Source: Peribacillus psychrosaccharolyticus ATCC 23296 (GTDB lineage: Bacteria > Bacillota > Bacilli > Bacillales > DSM-1321). Taken from it: 36,350 bases of DNA. Of the stretch, positions 1-11,151 are shown piece by piece. Position 1 is the stretch's first letter, and each line of letters begins with the position of its first letter. The stretch is taken from assembly GCF_000305495.1 (NCBI RefSeq), contig NZ_AJTN02000211.1, positions 1 through 36,350 on the forward strand. The letters run 5' to 3'. Below the pieces are notes generated by a model. That model made no database searches, had not been told where the DNA came from, and worked only from the letters and a program-made list of their open reading frames with translations. A program made the translations under genes and the position numbers.

Positions 1-764
1 ATATATGATTCCGCACTCTCATAGTCATTTACTTCTTTATAAAGAAGTGCTGTTAAATTATAACAGTCAGCTGTCCTTGCCCAATCATGAAGATTAAGAT
101 ATAGTTCTTTTGCTTTTAAAGAATATTTCAGTGCACTTGTATATTCATAAAGATAAAATAAAGATAACGCAACATTATAGGTCAAACGAGCCTTTAACAT
201 TGAATCGTTAGTCAATGTTATTGTTTTACGAAAATTATGAATGCTTTCTTCGTAATTCTTTTTAATGTAATGAATTAAGCCGGTTACATAAAAGTACTTT
301 TCACGTATTTCGGCACTAAGCATGTATACCTGACTTGGATCCACATAATTAACTACTTTATTCTTGTAGAGCTGATCGGCATCCTCAATTCGGTTTGCAT
401 TGATTAAATCAAGAATTCGCAGCAAGCTGAAATATAGTTCTTGATTTAAGGAAGGGATAAATTCAAACTTCGATTCATTTTCATGATAGAAGCTCTCAAT
501 CTGTGCCAGCTCGCCCCCTTCAATAATTCTTTGATATTCTTTTAGCAGAACAGCTAGGTCCGGATCATCAATATGTATGTCTTCAAAGTATGTGTACGGG
601 ACAGCCAATCGATCTGCTAGTAAGTATAGTATATCCTGAGAAGGTACAAATCGACCACCCTCAATATTGCTGAAATGTGAAGTGGAGATGATTCCATGAC
701 CTACTTGGTCCTGAGATTTTTCACTTCTTTTCCTCATTTCTTTTAATCTTTTGCCGATATGCAA
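1..764 (-). CDS. HTH/TPR transcriptional regulator, RRNPP-like, C-terminus cut by window edge
   Basis: The frame is open from about base 764 down to base 1 with no stop, so only the N-terminal 254 codons are seen. Residues 1-60 form an XRE-type helix-turn-helix beginning MHIGKRLKEMRKRSEKSQDQ, with the recognition region STSHFSNIEGGR. The rest is helical with TPR-like patches such as YVTGLIHYIKKNYEESIHNF and ARTADCYNLTALLYKE. This order (XRE HTH then TPRs) is that of the PlcR/NprR/Rgg family of peptide-responsive regulators. I chose the TTG at 764 because an AAGGGG ribosome site lies 9 nt upstream and MHIGKRLKE is a typical family start. An ATG at 773 is in frame but abuts that site. The cognate peptide gene, if any, would lie beyond the left edge. 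DNA binding is confident; peptide control is inference. Confidence 0.8.
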   Translation of the reverse strand, partial: MHIGKRLKEMRKRSEKSQDQVGHGIISTSHFSNIEGGRFVPSQDILYLLADRLAVPYTYFEDIHIDDPDLAVLLKEYQRIIEGGELAQIESFYHENESKFEFIPSLNQELYFSLLRILDLINANRIEDADQLYKNKVVNYVDPSQVYMLSAEIREKYFYVTGLIHYIKKNYEESIHNFRKTITLTNDSMLKARLTYNVALSLFYLYEYTSALKYSLKAKELYLNLHDWARTADCYNLTALLYKEVNDYESAESY

Positions 765-1038
765 ACATTCCATCCCCTTGTTAAGGTTTATCCCGAATCT
801 ATCTCTATTATTATGTTTTTTATATTTTTTGCTTTCGGTTTGCTTCTGGCTTTGCTAGAATTCTATTACAAAAAGTGAGAATTTTCAATAATTTCCAGAT
901 TTATTTGTATAAATTCACATCTTTTGTATCATTTTTTACCCATTTAACAAAAGAAATCCAATGTACAAAGAATTCTATTCTTTTATCGGAATAAGTCTTA
1001 ACAAGTTTACAAGAATGGCTATATTTACCTAGGCTGTT

Positions 1039-1836
1039 TTATAAATCACTTGGCATACTTGCTTGTCTCTCTACGTGAACGTTCCAAGTAATAATCGTCG
1101 TACTGTCTCTCACATGATGCTCCTGAATGTCACAGAGCATCTTCCTTACGGCTTCATCAGCTGATATCTCCATTAAAGCATGATAGATTGATTCCGATTC
1201 AGCATAAGGTTCCCCAGGGCATTCTGTCAGTCCATCGGTGGTTAAAAAAATCTGATTGCTGCCTGTTCTTAATTCACGTGTTCCTCTAGTAAAACAGGGC
1301 ACAGGCTGGTCAAAGGTGTTCACTTGTCCAATCCATTCATAAAATTGCCGCTCATTCAGTAAATATTGACCCAAGTCTGCTAGTTCTGGATGCAGAAGAT
1401 AAAACATGCAGTCTCCCACTGATAGCCACCAAACATAGTTTTCTTTTCTTACCACGAATAAGCAGGCGGTTTCCCCTTTCACTTCTCGGCATGCTTGTAT
1501 AAAACCACGACTTTGAAGAACCGTTAATATGTGCTCCTCTATTTGTTTGAGTGCAACGGGGCTTGGCTGGGAAAGGATAGTTTCCACGTTCATTTGTTCT
1601 TTTTGAAAGCGATCGACAATAAGTACTGCACTATCTGCTGAATAATGCGCATCAAGTACCACCGCAAACTCCCACTCTTGTTGTTCATCCGCCCAAACGA
1701 TACAGCCATCTTCATTTTTGTATGAACCAGCAGCTGAATTTCCGCCAAACCGCCCCACTGTTACCTGATTCACCTGTACGACACTTACCTCATCCACAAA
1801 AGGATGTTCGCTTCCAACCCAGCCTAATTTATTCAT
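1039..1836 (-). CDS. PP2C-like serine/threonine phosphatase domain protein
   Basis: The 265-residue product has the landmarks of the PPM/PP2C metal-dependent phosphatase fold: GRFGGNSAAGSYKNEDGC with N41-E42-D43, then LDAH at 61-64 (where the family usually has DGxG or DGH), SVGDC at 139-143 and LTTDGLTE at 198-205. The conserved aspartates expected to hold the metal pair (D43, D62, D201) are present, so activity is possible although motif 2 is unusual. There is no signal peptide or membrane segment, so it should be cytosolic. It starts 8 bp inside the 3' end of the HIT gene, with GGAGG 9 nt before ATG, which suggests translational coupling. The substrate is unknown. It is followed by about 270 bp of AT-rich DNA with no clear terminator. 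Confidence 0.75.
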   Translation of the reverse strand: MNKLGWVGSEHPFVDEVSVVQVNQVTVGRFGGNSAAGSYKNEDGCIVWADEQQEWEFAVVLDAHYSADSAVLIVDRFQKEQMNVETILSQPSPVALKQIEEHILTVLQSRGFIQACREVKGETACLFVVRKENYVWWLSVGDCMFYLLHPELADLGQYLLNERQFYEWIGQVNTFDQPVPCFTRGTRELRTGSNQIFLTTDGLTECPGEPYAESESIYHALMEISADEAVRKMLCDIQEHHVRDSTTIITWNVHVERQASMPSDL

Positions 1837-2281
1837 GCTGATGATCCTCCAAATAAGATTTTATACGTATGCTGAGACTTTGAATATCTGCCGTATTACC
1901 TACTGGTGCTTCACTCCATTCGTATACTTCCAATGCACCCCAATATTCTTTAGGTGTTCCTGGATAACGAGGAATTAGATGCATATGCAGATGAGAAACA
2001 GAATTTCCTGAAACCAGTGAATAGATATGCTCTGCTCCTTCAGAATTGACGAGAGCCCGGCTGACTCTTGCCATAATGGCGCCAAATGCCTGTGCTTCTG
2101 CTAGATTCATATCTCCAATTAGCCTAGCATGACGTTTTAAATCAATCATTATGTGCCCTAAATATCCAGGTTCTCCATTATGATCAATATGCCCAACATA
2201 TACGTAATCATCTTCATAGATAACTGGCCCTGCCGTCTCTATTTTTCCCACATGCTTAGTACAGATAAAACAGTCTTCCAT
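1829..2281 (-). CDS. HIT family nucleotide-binding hydrolase
   Basis: The 150-residue protein carries the histidine triad signature HLHMH at residues 97-101, followed by LIPRYPGTP, and an N-terminal C4-F-I-C7 pair typical of HIT proteins with a small zinc or structural site. HIT proteins hydrolyse or transfer nucleoside phosphoramidates or dinucleoside polyphosphates; this one is cytosolic by sequence. Start ATG at 2281 has a GGGGGAA ribosome site 6-8 nt upstream. A TATAAT-like -10 lies at about 2310-2315 on the minus strand with a poor -35. The stop overlaps the start of the PP2C-like gene by 8 bp, so the two are likely one transcript. The exact substrate cannot be told from sequence. Confidence 0.88.
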   Translation of the reverse strand: MEDCFICTKHVGKIETAGPVIYEDDYVYVGHIDHNGEPGYLGHIMIDLKRHARLIGDMNLAEAQAFGAIMARVSRALVNSEGAEHIYSLVSGNSVSHLHMHLIPRYPGTPKEYWGALEVYEWSEAPVGNTADIQSLSIRIKSYLEDHQHE

Positions 2282-2365
2282 TTTATATTCCCCCTAACTC
2301 GTTTTCAAAGATTATAGTATGAAAAGTAATAAAATGGTATTTTTTTATTTTTATCTATACTAAGT

Positions 2366-3409
2366 CTATTTACGAGATTTGGTAAAGGAACGGTAGATTT
2401 CTCCAATAATCCCCTGTAATTGATGAATCCCTATATCTGTATTTGTCATGACGACTAGTCCAGTTTTTAAAGAAGGAAATGCCGCCATCATACATTGAGA
2501 ACCAACACCCCAGCCTAATGATGAAATTTCAATTTCTCGGTCTGTGCAGCCGTTTAAAAACAAACCAAGGCCTGTCCATGTTTTACCTTGCGGGGTAATC
2601 ATTTCTTTTGCCTTACTTGATGAAAGTCCAATCCTACTCTTTCCTTGAACTGAATTCATTAATTCGATAATCAGAAGTGCCAGATCTGAGGGTGTACTCA
2701 AAAGCCCCGCTGCTGCTGGATAAGGATAGATCGGATATTTCGCTTCCACTACTTCGCCATTTTTGTTATGCCCACATGAAATATTTTCTCTTTCTAATGG
2801 TAAATTAAATGTGCTCTGGTTCATTCTCAAAGGGCTAAATATGCGCTCTTTCATTACAACATTGAATGGTTTACCAGTCACATCTTCTATCAACTGCTGA
2901 ATGATACAAAACCCTGCATCTGAATAGTGAAATTCGCTGCCTGGCTCAACCTGTACTTCAATAGGTTCCGTACAATAAGATGTTCTTCCTTCCAACAGTT
3001 CAACCATTGAGGGAGCATTAATCGAAGTAAGTTCAGGAAAACTCCCTTTAGGGTCAATCAGGCCGGATTGATGACTAAGTAAATGACGCAGCGTTACTTT
3101 ATTATTTTTTGTTCGTTCATTATCAGGAATTTCCCACGATGAAAGCCTCACGTTTACGTCTTCATCCAACGCCAAAATCCCTTGTTCTATTAGAGTCATA
3201 GCCAAAACAGATGTTAAAAACTTACTAATGGAACAAGCATTAAACAGGGAACGATGTTTCACCTGTCTATTCGTTCCTGTTTCTAGTAGACCATAGGATG
3301 CTGATGTACTGATTTGACCATTATCAATAACTGCAAGACTTAAACCGGTTACATGATAATACTTCATACGTTCGTTCATATTTATATTTTTCAGATCAAC
3401 GCCCCCCAT
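2366..3409 (-). CDS. Serine hydrolase, class C beta-lactamase family
   Basis: The 347-residue protein belongs to the beta-lactamase/transpeptidase-like family (PF00144). Visible motifs are SxxK as S60-I-S-K63 inside FNACSISKFL, the second motif HYSDAG at 161-166 (Y-S-D in place of the usual Y-x-N), and LLSHQSGL at 110-117. These proteins are usually esterases, D-aminopeptidases or peptide hydrolases rather than drug-resistance lactamases. No signal peptide is evident, so it may be cytosolic. The ATG at 3409 has no convincing ribosome site; ATG codons at 3379 and 3367 are alternatives. It is a single gene, separated from the upstream chemoreceptor by a terminator at 3466-3499. Substrate unknown. 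Confidence 0.82.
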   Translation of the reverse strand: MGGVDLKNINMNERMKYYHVTGLSLAVIDNGQISTSASYGLLETGTNRQVKHRSLFNACSISKFLTSVLAMTLIEQGILALDEDVNVRLSSWEIPDNERTKNNKVTLRHLLSHQSGLIDPKGSFPELTSINAPSMVELLEGRTSYCTEPIEVQVEPGSEFHYSDAGFCIIQQLIEDVTGKPFNVVMKERIFSPLRMNQSTFNLPLERENISCGHNKNGEVVEAKYPIYPYPAAAGLLSTPSDLALLIIELMNSVQGKSRIGLSSSKAKEMITPQGKTWTGLGLFLNGCTDREIEISSLGWGVGSQCMMAAFPSLKTGLVVMTNTDIGIHQLQGIIGEIYRSFTKSRK

Positions 3410-3465
3410 TTGTAATATTATACCATCTATACGAATGTAAGTTTTTATAAAGAATAACCTAAAAC

Positions 3466-3499
3466 AAAAAAGACATGGAGGTTACACCATGTCTTTTTT
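3466..3499 (-). terminator. Intrinsic terminator of the chemoreceptor gene (bidirectional shape)
   Basis: The 13-nt arms AAAAAAGACATGG (3466-3478) and CCATGTCTTTTTT (3487-3499) enclose an 8-nt loop. Read on the minus strand it ends in a T run. It lies directly after the chemoreceptor stop at 3515. Confidence 0.85.
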
Positions 3500-3514
3500 G
3501 GATTATCTTTTGCT

Positions 3515-5590
3515 CTATTTGATAATAAATTCTCTTAACGTTATTTCTAATTCATTAATTAATTCGTTTACGTTTTGCGTATATTGAGCTAGTTCGTTAG
3601 ATGATGCCGCTTGCTCCTCCATCGAGGATGCAATTTCTTCTGAGGCTGCTGTTGTTTGTTGAGACACGGCTGTTATTTCTTCAATCATAGCGATGACCGT
3701 TTTCTTCTGTTCATTCAGCATGCCGATTGTTTTTGTCTCTTTGTTTATGGAATGCGATATCTGTATGACTGAAGTCTCGAGCTCTATCATCGAGTCTCTT
3801 ACCGTAAGGACGGCACTCTTTTGATCCAGACTAATTTGGTTGGTTTCGTTCGTTGTTTTTAACAGGTTCTCTGTATCTGATAGAATGCTATTAATAGTGT
3901 TTTGAATATCAATAGTAGCTTTCTTGGAATCATCAGCAAGCGTTCGTACTTCATTTGCGACGACAGCAAATCCTTTTCCATGTTCTCCGGCTCTTGCTGC
4001 CTCAATCGATGCATTAAGAGATAATAGATTAGTCTGCTCAGCAATTTGCGAAATGGCATGTGTAACATTTGAAATTGTTTTCGACTTTTCAACCAGACTT
4101 GTACTCATATGCGTAACAGACTTGAAGGCCGCTTCTAATTTTTGATAAGAGGTTTCTAGTCTGTCGACTTGTTCTTTGCCTGTTTCTAATTTTCTAGAAG
4201 CTGAATGTAACACGGATTGAGTTTGATTAGATTGCTCCCTTAACTCATCCATTTCGTTACTAAGTTCGCGGATGGCACTTGCTCCTTGCTCGACATGTTC
4301 TGATTGATTGGCTGCCCCTATAGCTATTTCTTCAATTGAACGTGATACCTCTGAAATCGCCGTACTGCTCTCAGCAGCAATAACGCTTAATCCACTGGTT
4401 GCATTTGTTACAGACTGTGTATTATCATTGACCTTTTCAATGAGTCCTCTCAATCTGCTTAGCATGGCATTATAACTCACCGATAGGTCGCCAAATTCAT
4501 CATTTGCTTGATAGTGATATTCTGTCACTAAATCACCACTCGCCGTTTTTCCTATCACGCCTTCTAGGTTAGCAATGATTTTTCTTAAAACGTTGGCTAA
4601 GAATAGAGCACACAACACGCCAAATAGTAAGCCAAATACTTCAGAAAGTATCGCAGCTCGGCTAATTTCATTTAATTTAGAAGCAGCGATTTCGTCAGAG
4701 GTAAACGATAACACTTTCCAATTCAATTCTGGCACGCTATTGACCTGACCGGTATACTCTTTACCTGCCCATTTCAATGGCTGTGAAGTAATACTCTTCC
4801 CTTCATACATCTTCGTTACCCAATCAAACTGTGAAGAAAATTGTTTCGAATCTGTTAGTAAGTCTTCAACACCTTCGACCGTCCCGCTATTTTTAGGGTT
4901 GATATTCTTTCCGTCCATCCCCTCCATAAAGGATGAAACAATAAACCCTTGTGAATCGAGAATGATTAGCTGACTGTTTGAATGGTCTTCGATATCCTTT
5001 CTCGTTTTCCCTATAGCGGACAGGTCAACATCATATCCTAAAGCACCTACCATTTTTCCATCTATTAGGACAGGTGTTACAACAGCTGTCATGATTTGTT
5101 GTGACAATTCGTCCTTATATACATCCATCCATTTGGTTTCTGGCTTCTCTGTTAGTGTTTTATATGTTAAAGTCTCTCGAGCATCTTTGTTAAAGTTCAA
5201 CTTTGGATACGACATTAAGCTTCCGTCACGGCCATCCATATAATATGCGGAGATAATATTTTTATTATTTTTTTGAACGGATTCTAGTATGTCAGTCAAA
5301 CGTTCTTTGGACGTAGAATCTGTTTCACTTGTGACCATTTGTGCTGCTAGTTCAAGGGAATTCTCATAATTCTTTAAATCTATGTTTATCTGAGATGTTG
5401 CACTTTTGGCATAACTCCTATTAGCTGTTATATTATCTGATTCAAATATAGATGAAACCTTGATATATACAGATGTGACAGAGGCCATCAGCACGAGCAG
5501 AACTATAATACTAATTAAGAACATCCACTTCAGGCGAATGGATACCCTCTTTTTTCTCTTTTCCTTATTGTTTCTTTTTAACTTTTCCAA
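3515..5590 (-). CDS. Methyl-accepting chemotaxis protein with dCache sensor
   Basis: This is a transmembrane chemoreceptor of about 691 residues. After a very basic N-terminus ([17 protein letters not shown]) comes TM1 ([17 protein letters not shown]), then an extracellular dCache-type domain of roughly 260 residues ([27 protein letters not shown]). TM2 follows ([17 protein letters not shown]), then a HAMP domain and a methyl-accepting signalling region with the hairpin tip [20 protein letters not shown] and [18 protein letters not shown]. It should signal to CheA/CheW; the ligand is unknown. The upstream ATG at 5635 has no ribosome site. A TTG at 5590 has AAGGAG with 9-nt spacing and leaves a leader behind the probable SigD promoter, so I chose TTG. 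The product ends in ITLREFIIK. Confidence 0.93.
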   Translation of the reverse strand: MEKLKRNNKEKRKKRVSIRLKWMFLISIIVLLVLMASVTSVYIKVSSIFESDNITANRSYAKSATSQINIDLKNYENSLELAAQMVTSETDSTSKERLTDILESVQKNNKNIISAYYMDGRDGSLMSYPKLNFNKDARETLTYKTLTEKPETKWMDVYKDELSQQIMTAVVTPVLIDGKMVGALGYDVDLSAIGKTRKDIEDHSNSQLIILDSQGFIVSSFMEGMDGKNINPKNSGTVEGVEDLLTDSKQFSSQFDWVTKMYEGKSITSQPLKWAGKEYTGQVNSVPELNWKVLSFTSDEIAASKLNEISRAAILSEVFGLLFGVLCALFLANVLRKIIANLEGVIGKTASGDLVTEYHYQANDEFGDLSVSYNAMLSRLRGLIEKVNDNTQSVTNATSGLSVIAAESSTAISEVSRSIEEIAIGAANQSEHVEQGASAIRELSNEMDELREQSNQTQSVLHSASRKLETGKEQVDRLETSYQKLEAAFKSVTHMSTSLVEKSKTISNVTHAISQIAEQTNLLSLNASIEAARAGEHGKGFAVVANEVRTLADDSKKATIDIQNTINSILSDTENLLKTTNETNQISLDQKSAVLTVRDSMIELETSVIQISHSINKETKTIGMLNEQKKTVIAMIEEITAVSQQTTAASEEIASSMEEQAASSNELAQYTQNVNELINELEITLREFIIK

Positions 5591-5648
5591 TGGCACTTTC
5601 TCCTTATTTTCTAATATGTAAAACCGTCGTTTCATAGTGTACTAATTA

Positions 5649-5673
5649 CTATCGGTAAATAACGTTAAATTTA
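5649..5673 (-). promoter_or_regulatory. Probable SigD (flagellar sigma) promoter for the chemoreceptor
   Basis: On the minus strand TAAA (5673-5670) is followed 13 nt later by ACCGATAG (5656-5649), close to the SigD consensus TAAA-N15-GCCGATAT. Chemoreceptor genes of Bacillus are commonly SigD-dependent. The spacer is 1-2 nt short, so confidence is moderate. Confidence 0.5.
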
Positions 5674-5702
5674 CAGTATTTTTTACTTATTATTGGTAAA
5701 TC

Positions 5703-5730
5703 AAAAAAAGGATCTTCAGAGAAGACCCTT
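5703..5730 (-). terminator. Orphan intrinsic terminator upstream of the chemoreceptor
   Basis: On the minus strand GGGTCTTC pairs with GAAGATCC (one G-T pair) around a TCT loop, and seven T follow. It lies about 70 bp before the chemoreceptor and has no minus-strand gene to its right within about 1 kb. It may mark a deleted gene or act as a leader terminator. Confidence 0.65.
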
Positions 5731-5840
5731 CACATTACTCATTTATGACCGGATTGCCGGAATTTTAATTTTCACGGTAAACTATTCATTATCTTTATTA
5801 TCTGCCGGATCTTATTTATGAAGGACAAATGGGTGATGAA

Positions 5841-5894
5841 TTAACATACAAAGAGACCTGATTCTTCTTAGAATTAGGTCTCTTTGTATGTTAA
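5841..5894. repeat. Long perfect-looking hairpin (25-bp arms, TCTT loop)
   Basis: Arm 5841-5865 begins TTAACATACAAAGAGACC and arm 5870-5894 ends GGTCTCTTTGTATGTTAA. Only one position is a G-T pair across 25, and the loop is 4 nt. No T run follows in either direction. It lies about 86 nt before the start of the broken DUF4163-like gene. Confidence 0.8.
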
Positions 5895-5979
5895 AAAAAT
5901 TTGTCTGATAATTTTTGTTTCTATCAATATCTCTCTCCTTTATTCTGTATGTGTAAATAAATACACAGGAGGAAGTTTA

Positions 5980-6677
5980 ATGAAAGATCGACAATTAATA
6001 AAAATTTCGATTACTATAGTGATTCTTTTTACATTATGCCTGTTCCCTAGCCTTTACAATCAAGCAAGTGCCAAATCCCCTGTCCCTAAAATTACTAAGC
6101 ATTCATATAAAGGAATCAGTTCATTAAAATATCCACAAGTATCTGGAATAAACAAAAAGACAGCGAGTAAGATTAATTCCACACTAAAAAAAGCGGCTGA
6201 AAAATCACATAAATCTTATCTTCAATTAAAAAAGCAGAAAAAGCCGTATCCAAAAAAGAATTATGTAAAAAAACGCCTAAATGCAGCTATTCATATAACA
6301 CTCTATTTCAAGTAAAATATAACGCAAACGGAAAACTTAGTCTTTATTATTCCGATTACGCGTATACGGGCGGAAAGTCGGGTAAAACCCATGTGACCAT
6401 GTATAATTTTGACCTAGTAACGGGTAAGCATTATAAAATTAAAGATATTCTTAAAACATCGTGTACGTATAAAAAAGTACAAAAATATGCGTTTGCCTAT
6501 CTTAGTACACATAAACCCTACTCCGATACTGTCTTAAAAATAAGCGACGTTACCGTTAACAAAAACACTCAGTTCTCATTTTACAAGGGCGGAATTTACT
6601 TAGTCTATCAAGAATATGGAACGCAATATGATGATGGAACTCCATTTATAAAAATTCCAAAGTCAGTGTATCAATGA
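5980..6677 (+). pseudogene. Secreted DUF4163/DUF3298-type protein, frameshifted
   Basis: Two open segments in different frames (5980-6315 and about 6270-6677) form one protein of about 232 residues. The start ATG at 5980 has a strong AGGAGG site. Residues 1-31 are a signal peptide (hydrophobic ISITIVILFTLCLF, then ASA). The C-terminal part (VTMYNFDLVTGKHYKIKDIL; GGIYLVYQEYGTQYDDG then PFIKIPKSVY) resembles the DUF4163 plus DUF3298 pair found in PdaC- and RsiV-like exported proteins. The frame breaks at an A7 tract, 6267-6273. One more A joins the frames and restores TPKCSYSYNTLFQVKYNANG. The rest is intact, so this may be a recent lesion or a sequence error. Function unknown; possibly cell-envelope related. 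Confidence 0.8.
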
Positions 6678-6684
6678 ATTAACG

Positions 6685-6725
6685 AAAAAAAGCTGTCGAG
6701 AGTTTAGTTTCTCGACAGCTTTTTC
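6685..6725. terminator. Bidirectional terminator between converging genes
   Basis: AGCTGTCGAGA (6691-6701) and TCTCGACAGCT (6710-6720) form an 11-bp stem with an 8-nt loop, flanked by an A run on the left and a T run on the right. It ends the broken plus-strand gene and glpD on the minus strand. Confidence 0.9.
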
Positions 6726-6735
6726 TTACGTTTTT

Positions 6736-8409
6736 TTACGCTTTTACGGTTGGTTCATCTATAGCTTCAGTAGCATGTTTAATTTCATATTCAAGTTGAG
6801 AAATCATTTTTTGTTTTGTTTCATCAGACCAGTTAAAGTAAGCTTGCATAAAGTCGATGACTTTATCCTTATAACTTCTCACTGTGTCAATATCAAATAA
6901 CAAAGCTCCTGTTCTTCTATATAAGAAGTCGACTGGAGTTGCTGTCATTTCGTGATCAAGTGCATATTGAAGTTTGGCCATTAATACAATTGGCAGGCCA
7001 TATTGCTCTGCATTTTTTCTAATTGTATCTAAATTGTCAAAAATGGTTGGAACATTTGATCCATAACGAGTAGCTAATTGTTCAGCTTCTTTTTGTGTCA
7101 ACGATAGCGACTGGCCTTTTTCAATCTGTTTTTGAACATAGCTTTCAAATTGCTTAGAGCCGCCCACATTACCACCTGAAATTGGAAGATGTTTTGTTTG
7201 ACAATTTGTGTATTTAATATTTTTTTCTTGTTCGAATTTCTTGGCAACTAAATCAACGATCGTTTCTGCCATTTTTCTGTATCCTGTTAATTTACCACCT
7301 GCAATGGTAATTAATCCTGACTCTGATTCCCAAATTTCATCTTTACGGGAGATTTCAGAAGGATCTTTTCCATCTTCTAAAATAAGCGGACGAACACCAG
7401 CCCAGCTAGACTCAATATCACTTTCTGTAACCTTCACAGTTGGGAACATATAGTTAATTGATTTAAGCACATACTCACGGTCACTGCTTGTAATATTCGG
7501 ACTAACCGCATCTTCATCGAAGAACGTATCGGTTGTTCCAACATAAACCTTCTCTTCACGAGGAATGGCAAATACCATTCTGCCATCCGGTGTATCAAAA
7601 TAAACAGCTTGCTTCAGCGGGAATCTGGACTGATCAATAACTAGATGCACACCTTTTGTTAATTGTAGTGCTTTTCCCTTTTTAGAATTATCAATTTCAC
7701 GTATTTTATCTACCCAAGGACCTGTTGCATTGACAATTTTATCTGCATAAATCTCATGTTTTTCACCTGTTAATTGGTCATTAATTAAGACACCTACTAC
7801 TTTTCCATTTTCATAAAGTAGATTTTCAACTTTTGAATAATTAAGTGCTTTTGCGCCTAATTCAACAGCTGTCTTCATAACTTCAATCGTAAGGCGGGCA
7901 TCATCGGTACGGTATTCTACATAATACCCTCCACCTTGAAGGCCCTCGTTCTTCACTAGCGGCTCCTTAGTCAACGTTTCTTGTTGAGACAACATTTTTC
8001 TACGTTCACTTTTTTTAACGCCTGCAAGGAAATCGTAAACTCTCAACCCTATATTTGTACTGAAACTACCAAATGTTCCCCCTTTATGGAAAGGCAATAG
8101 CATCCATTGAGGTGTTGTAACATGCGGCCCATTTTCATAAACGATTTCTCGTTCTTTACCTACTTCAGCAACCATTTTAATTTCAAATTGTTTTAAATAA
8201 CGTAACCCTCCGTGAACGAGCTTCGTTGATCGACTAGACGTTCCAGCTGCAAAATCCTGCATTTCTACTACAGCCGTCTTCATTCCCCTGACTGTAGCAT
8301 CCAGCGTGATACCTGCTCCCGTGATTCCTCCGCCAATTACCAATAAATCTAATTTATCTTTCTTTAAAGAAGTAATAAGTTCACTACGATTTTTATTTGA
8401 AAAGTTCAT
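6736..8409 (-). CDS. glpD: Aerobic glycerol-3-phosphate dehydrogenase
   Basis: GlpD oxidises sn-glycerol 3-phosphate to dihydroxyacetone phosphate at the membrane and passes electrons to quinone through FAD. The 557-residue length matches Bacillus GlpD. The N-terminus has the FAD-binding fingerprint LLVIGGGITGAG (about 22-33) and the GlpD/GlpA block SSRSTKLVHGGLRYL. Further landmarks are VNATGPWVD, VYVGTTDTFF and TIAGGKLTGYRKMAE. It is the last gene of the glp cluster and is preceded by its own promoter and leader terminator (8442-8495), the arrangement on which GlpP acts in B. subtilis. The protein appears intact. Confidence 0.97.
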   Translation of the reverse strand: MNFSNKNRSELITSLKKDKLDLLVIGGGITGAGITLDATVRGMKTAVVEMQDFAAGTSSRSTKLVHGGLRYLKQFEIKMVAEVGKEREIVYENGPHVTTPQWMLLPFHKGGTFGSFSTNIGLRVYDFLAGVKKSERRKMLSQQETLTKEPLVKNEGLQGGGYYVEYRTDDARLTIEVMKTAVELGAKALNYSKVENLLYENGKVVGVLINDQLTGEKHEIYADKIVNATGPWVDKIREIDNSKKGKALQLTKGVHLVIDQSRFPLKQAVYFDTPDGRMVFAIPREEKVYVGTTDTFFDEDAVSPNITSSDREYVLKSINYMFPTVKVTESDIESSWAGVRPLILEDGKDPSEISRKDEIWESESGLITIAGGKLTGYRKMAETIVDLVAKKFEQEKNIKYTNCQTKHLPISGGNVGGSKQFESYVQKQIEKGQSLSLTQKEAEQLATRYGSNVPTIFDNLDTIRKNAEQYGLPIVLMAKLQYALDHEMTATPVDFLYRRTGALLFDIDTVRSYKDKVIDFMQAYFNWSDETKQKMISQLEYEIKHATEAIDEPTVKA

Positions 8410-8441
8410 AATTATTTCCCTCCATTTTGGCAGAAATCAAT

Positions 8442-8495
8442 AAAAGAGACCACAAATCAACATTATCAATGATGATAATGTGTTTCGTGGTCTCT
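8442..8495 (-). promoter_or_regulatory. glpD leader terminator, GlpP antitermination target
   Basis: Outer arms AGAGACCAC (8445-8453) and GTGGTCTCT (8487-8495) enclose a second paired segment (CATTATCA with TGATAATG). On the minus strand the hairpin is followed by TTTTATTG. It lies in the untranslated leader of glpD, where GlpP with glycerol-3-phosphate prevents termination in B. subtilis. Confidence 0.85.
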
Positions 8496-8529
8496 CCATG
8501 TCTCCTACCGACTTTATTAACTTGAGTTT

Positions 8530-8551
8530 AGTATACCAGAAATCGCTGATA
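8530..8551 (-). promoter_or_regulatory. glpD promoter -10 region with a weak cre-like site
   Basis: TATACT at 8535-8530 (minus) is a plausible -10; the -35 17 nt upstream is poor. AGAAATCGCTGATA (8538-8551) matches the cre consensus at most but not all positions, so CcpA binding here is tentative. Confidence 0.4.
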
Positions 8552-8582
8552 AATAAAAATCCCTAGCCTCGAGAATAAAAAA

Positions 8583-10930
<2,348 letters not shown>

Positions 10931-10985
10931 GGTCAACACACCCCTTAAGTTTTATGTTCCTTACAAATAAAATGATGAGATAGAC

Positions 10986-11035
10986 AAAAAAAATTCACAC
11001 AGAATAATCCTCTATAGAGGCAGTACTGTGTGAAT
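10986..11035 (-). promoter_or_regulatory. glpFK leader terminator, GlpP antitermination target
   Basis: Arms ATTCACACAG (10993-11002) and CTGTGTGAAT (11026-11035) flank an inner palindrome CCTCTATAGAGG. Read on the minus strand the stem ends in eight T. It is about 56 nt before glpF and matches the GlpP-controlled leader layout of B. subtilis. Confidence 0.9.
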
Positions 11036-11072
11036 CTCCTTATCTCCGTCACATTTCATTAACTTAATTTGA

Positions 11073-11101
11073 ATTATACAAGCCTATGAAAACGCTGTCA
11101 A
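11073..11101 (-). promoter_or_regulatory. glpFK SigA promoter overlapped by a cre site
   Basis: On the minus strand TTGACA (11101-11096), a 17-nt spacer and TATAAT (11078-11073) form a consensus vegetative promoter. The cre sequence TGAAAACGCTGTCA occupies 11087-11100 and matches TGWNANCGNTNWCA throughout, covering the -35 and spacer. CcpA binding here would block initiation when glucose is present. Confidence 0.88.
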
Positions 11102-11151
11102 GAAAAAGACGCAGTATTTATATTAAACTTTCATTTTTTAAAAAAACAGCC

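Noticed and set aside
2366-3409. Beta-lactamase resistance gene
   Set aside because: SxxK is present but the second motif is YSD and there is no export signal; the protein fits the broad serine hydrolase family, not a drug-resistance lactamase.
3859-4145. Frames of 70-80 codons within the chemoreceptor gene in other frames and on the other strand
   Set aside because: They are shadows of the conserved signalling-domain coding sequence and lack ribosome sites.
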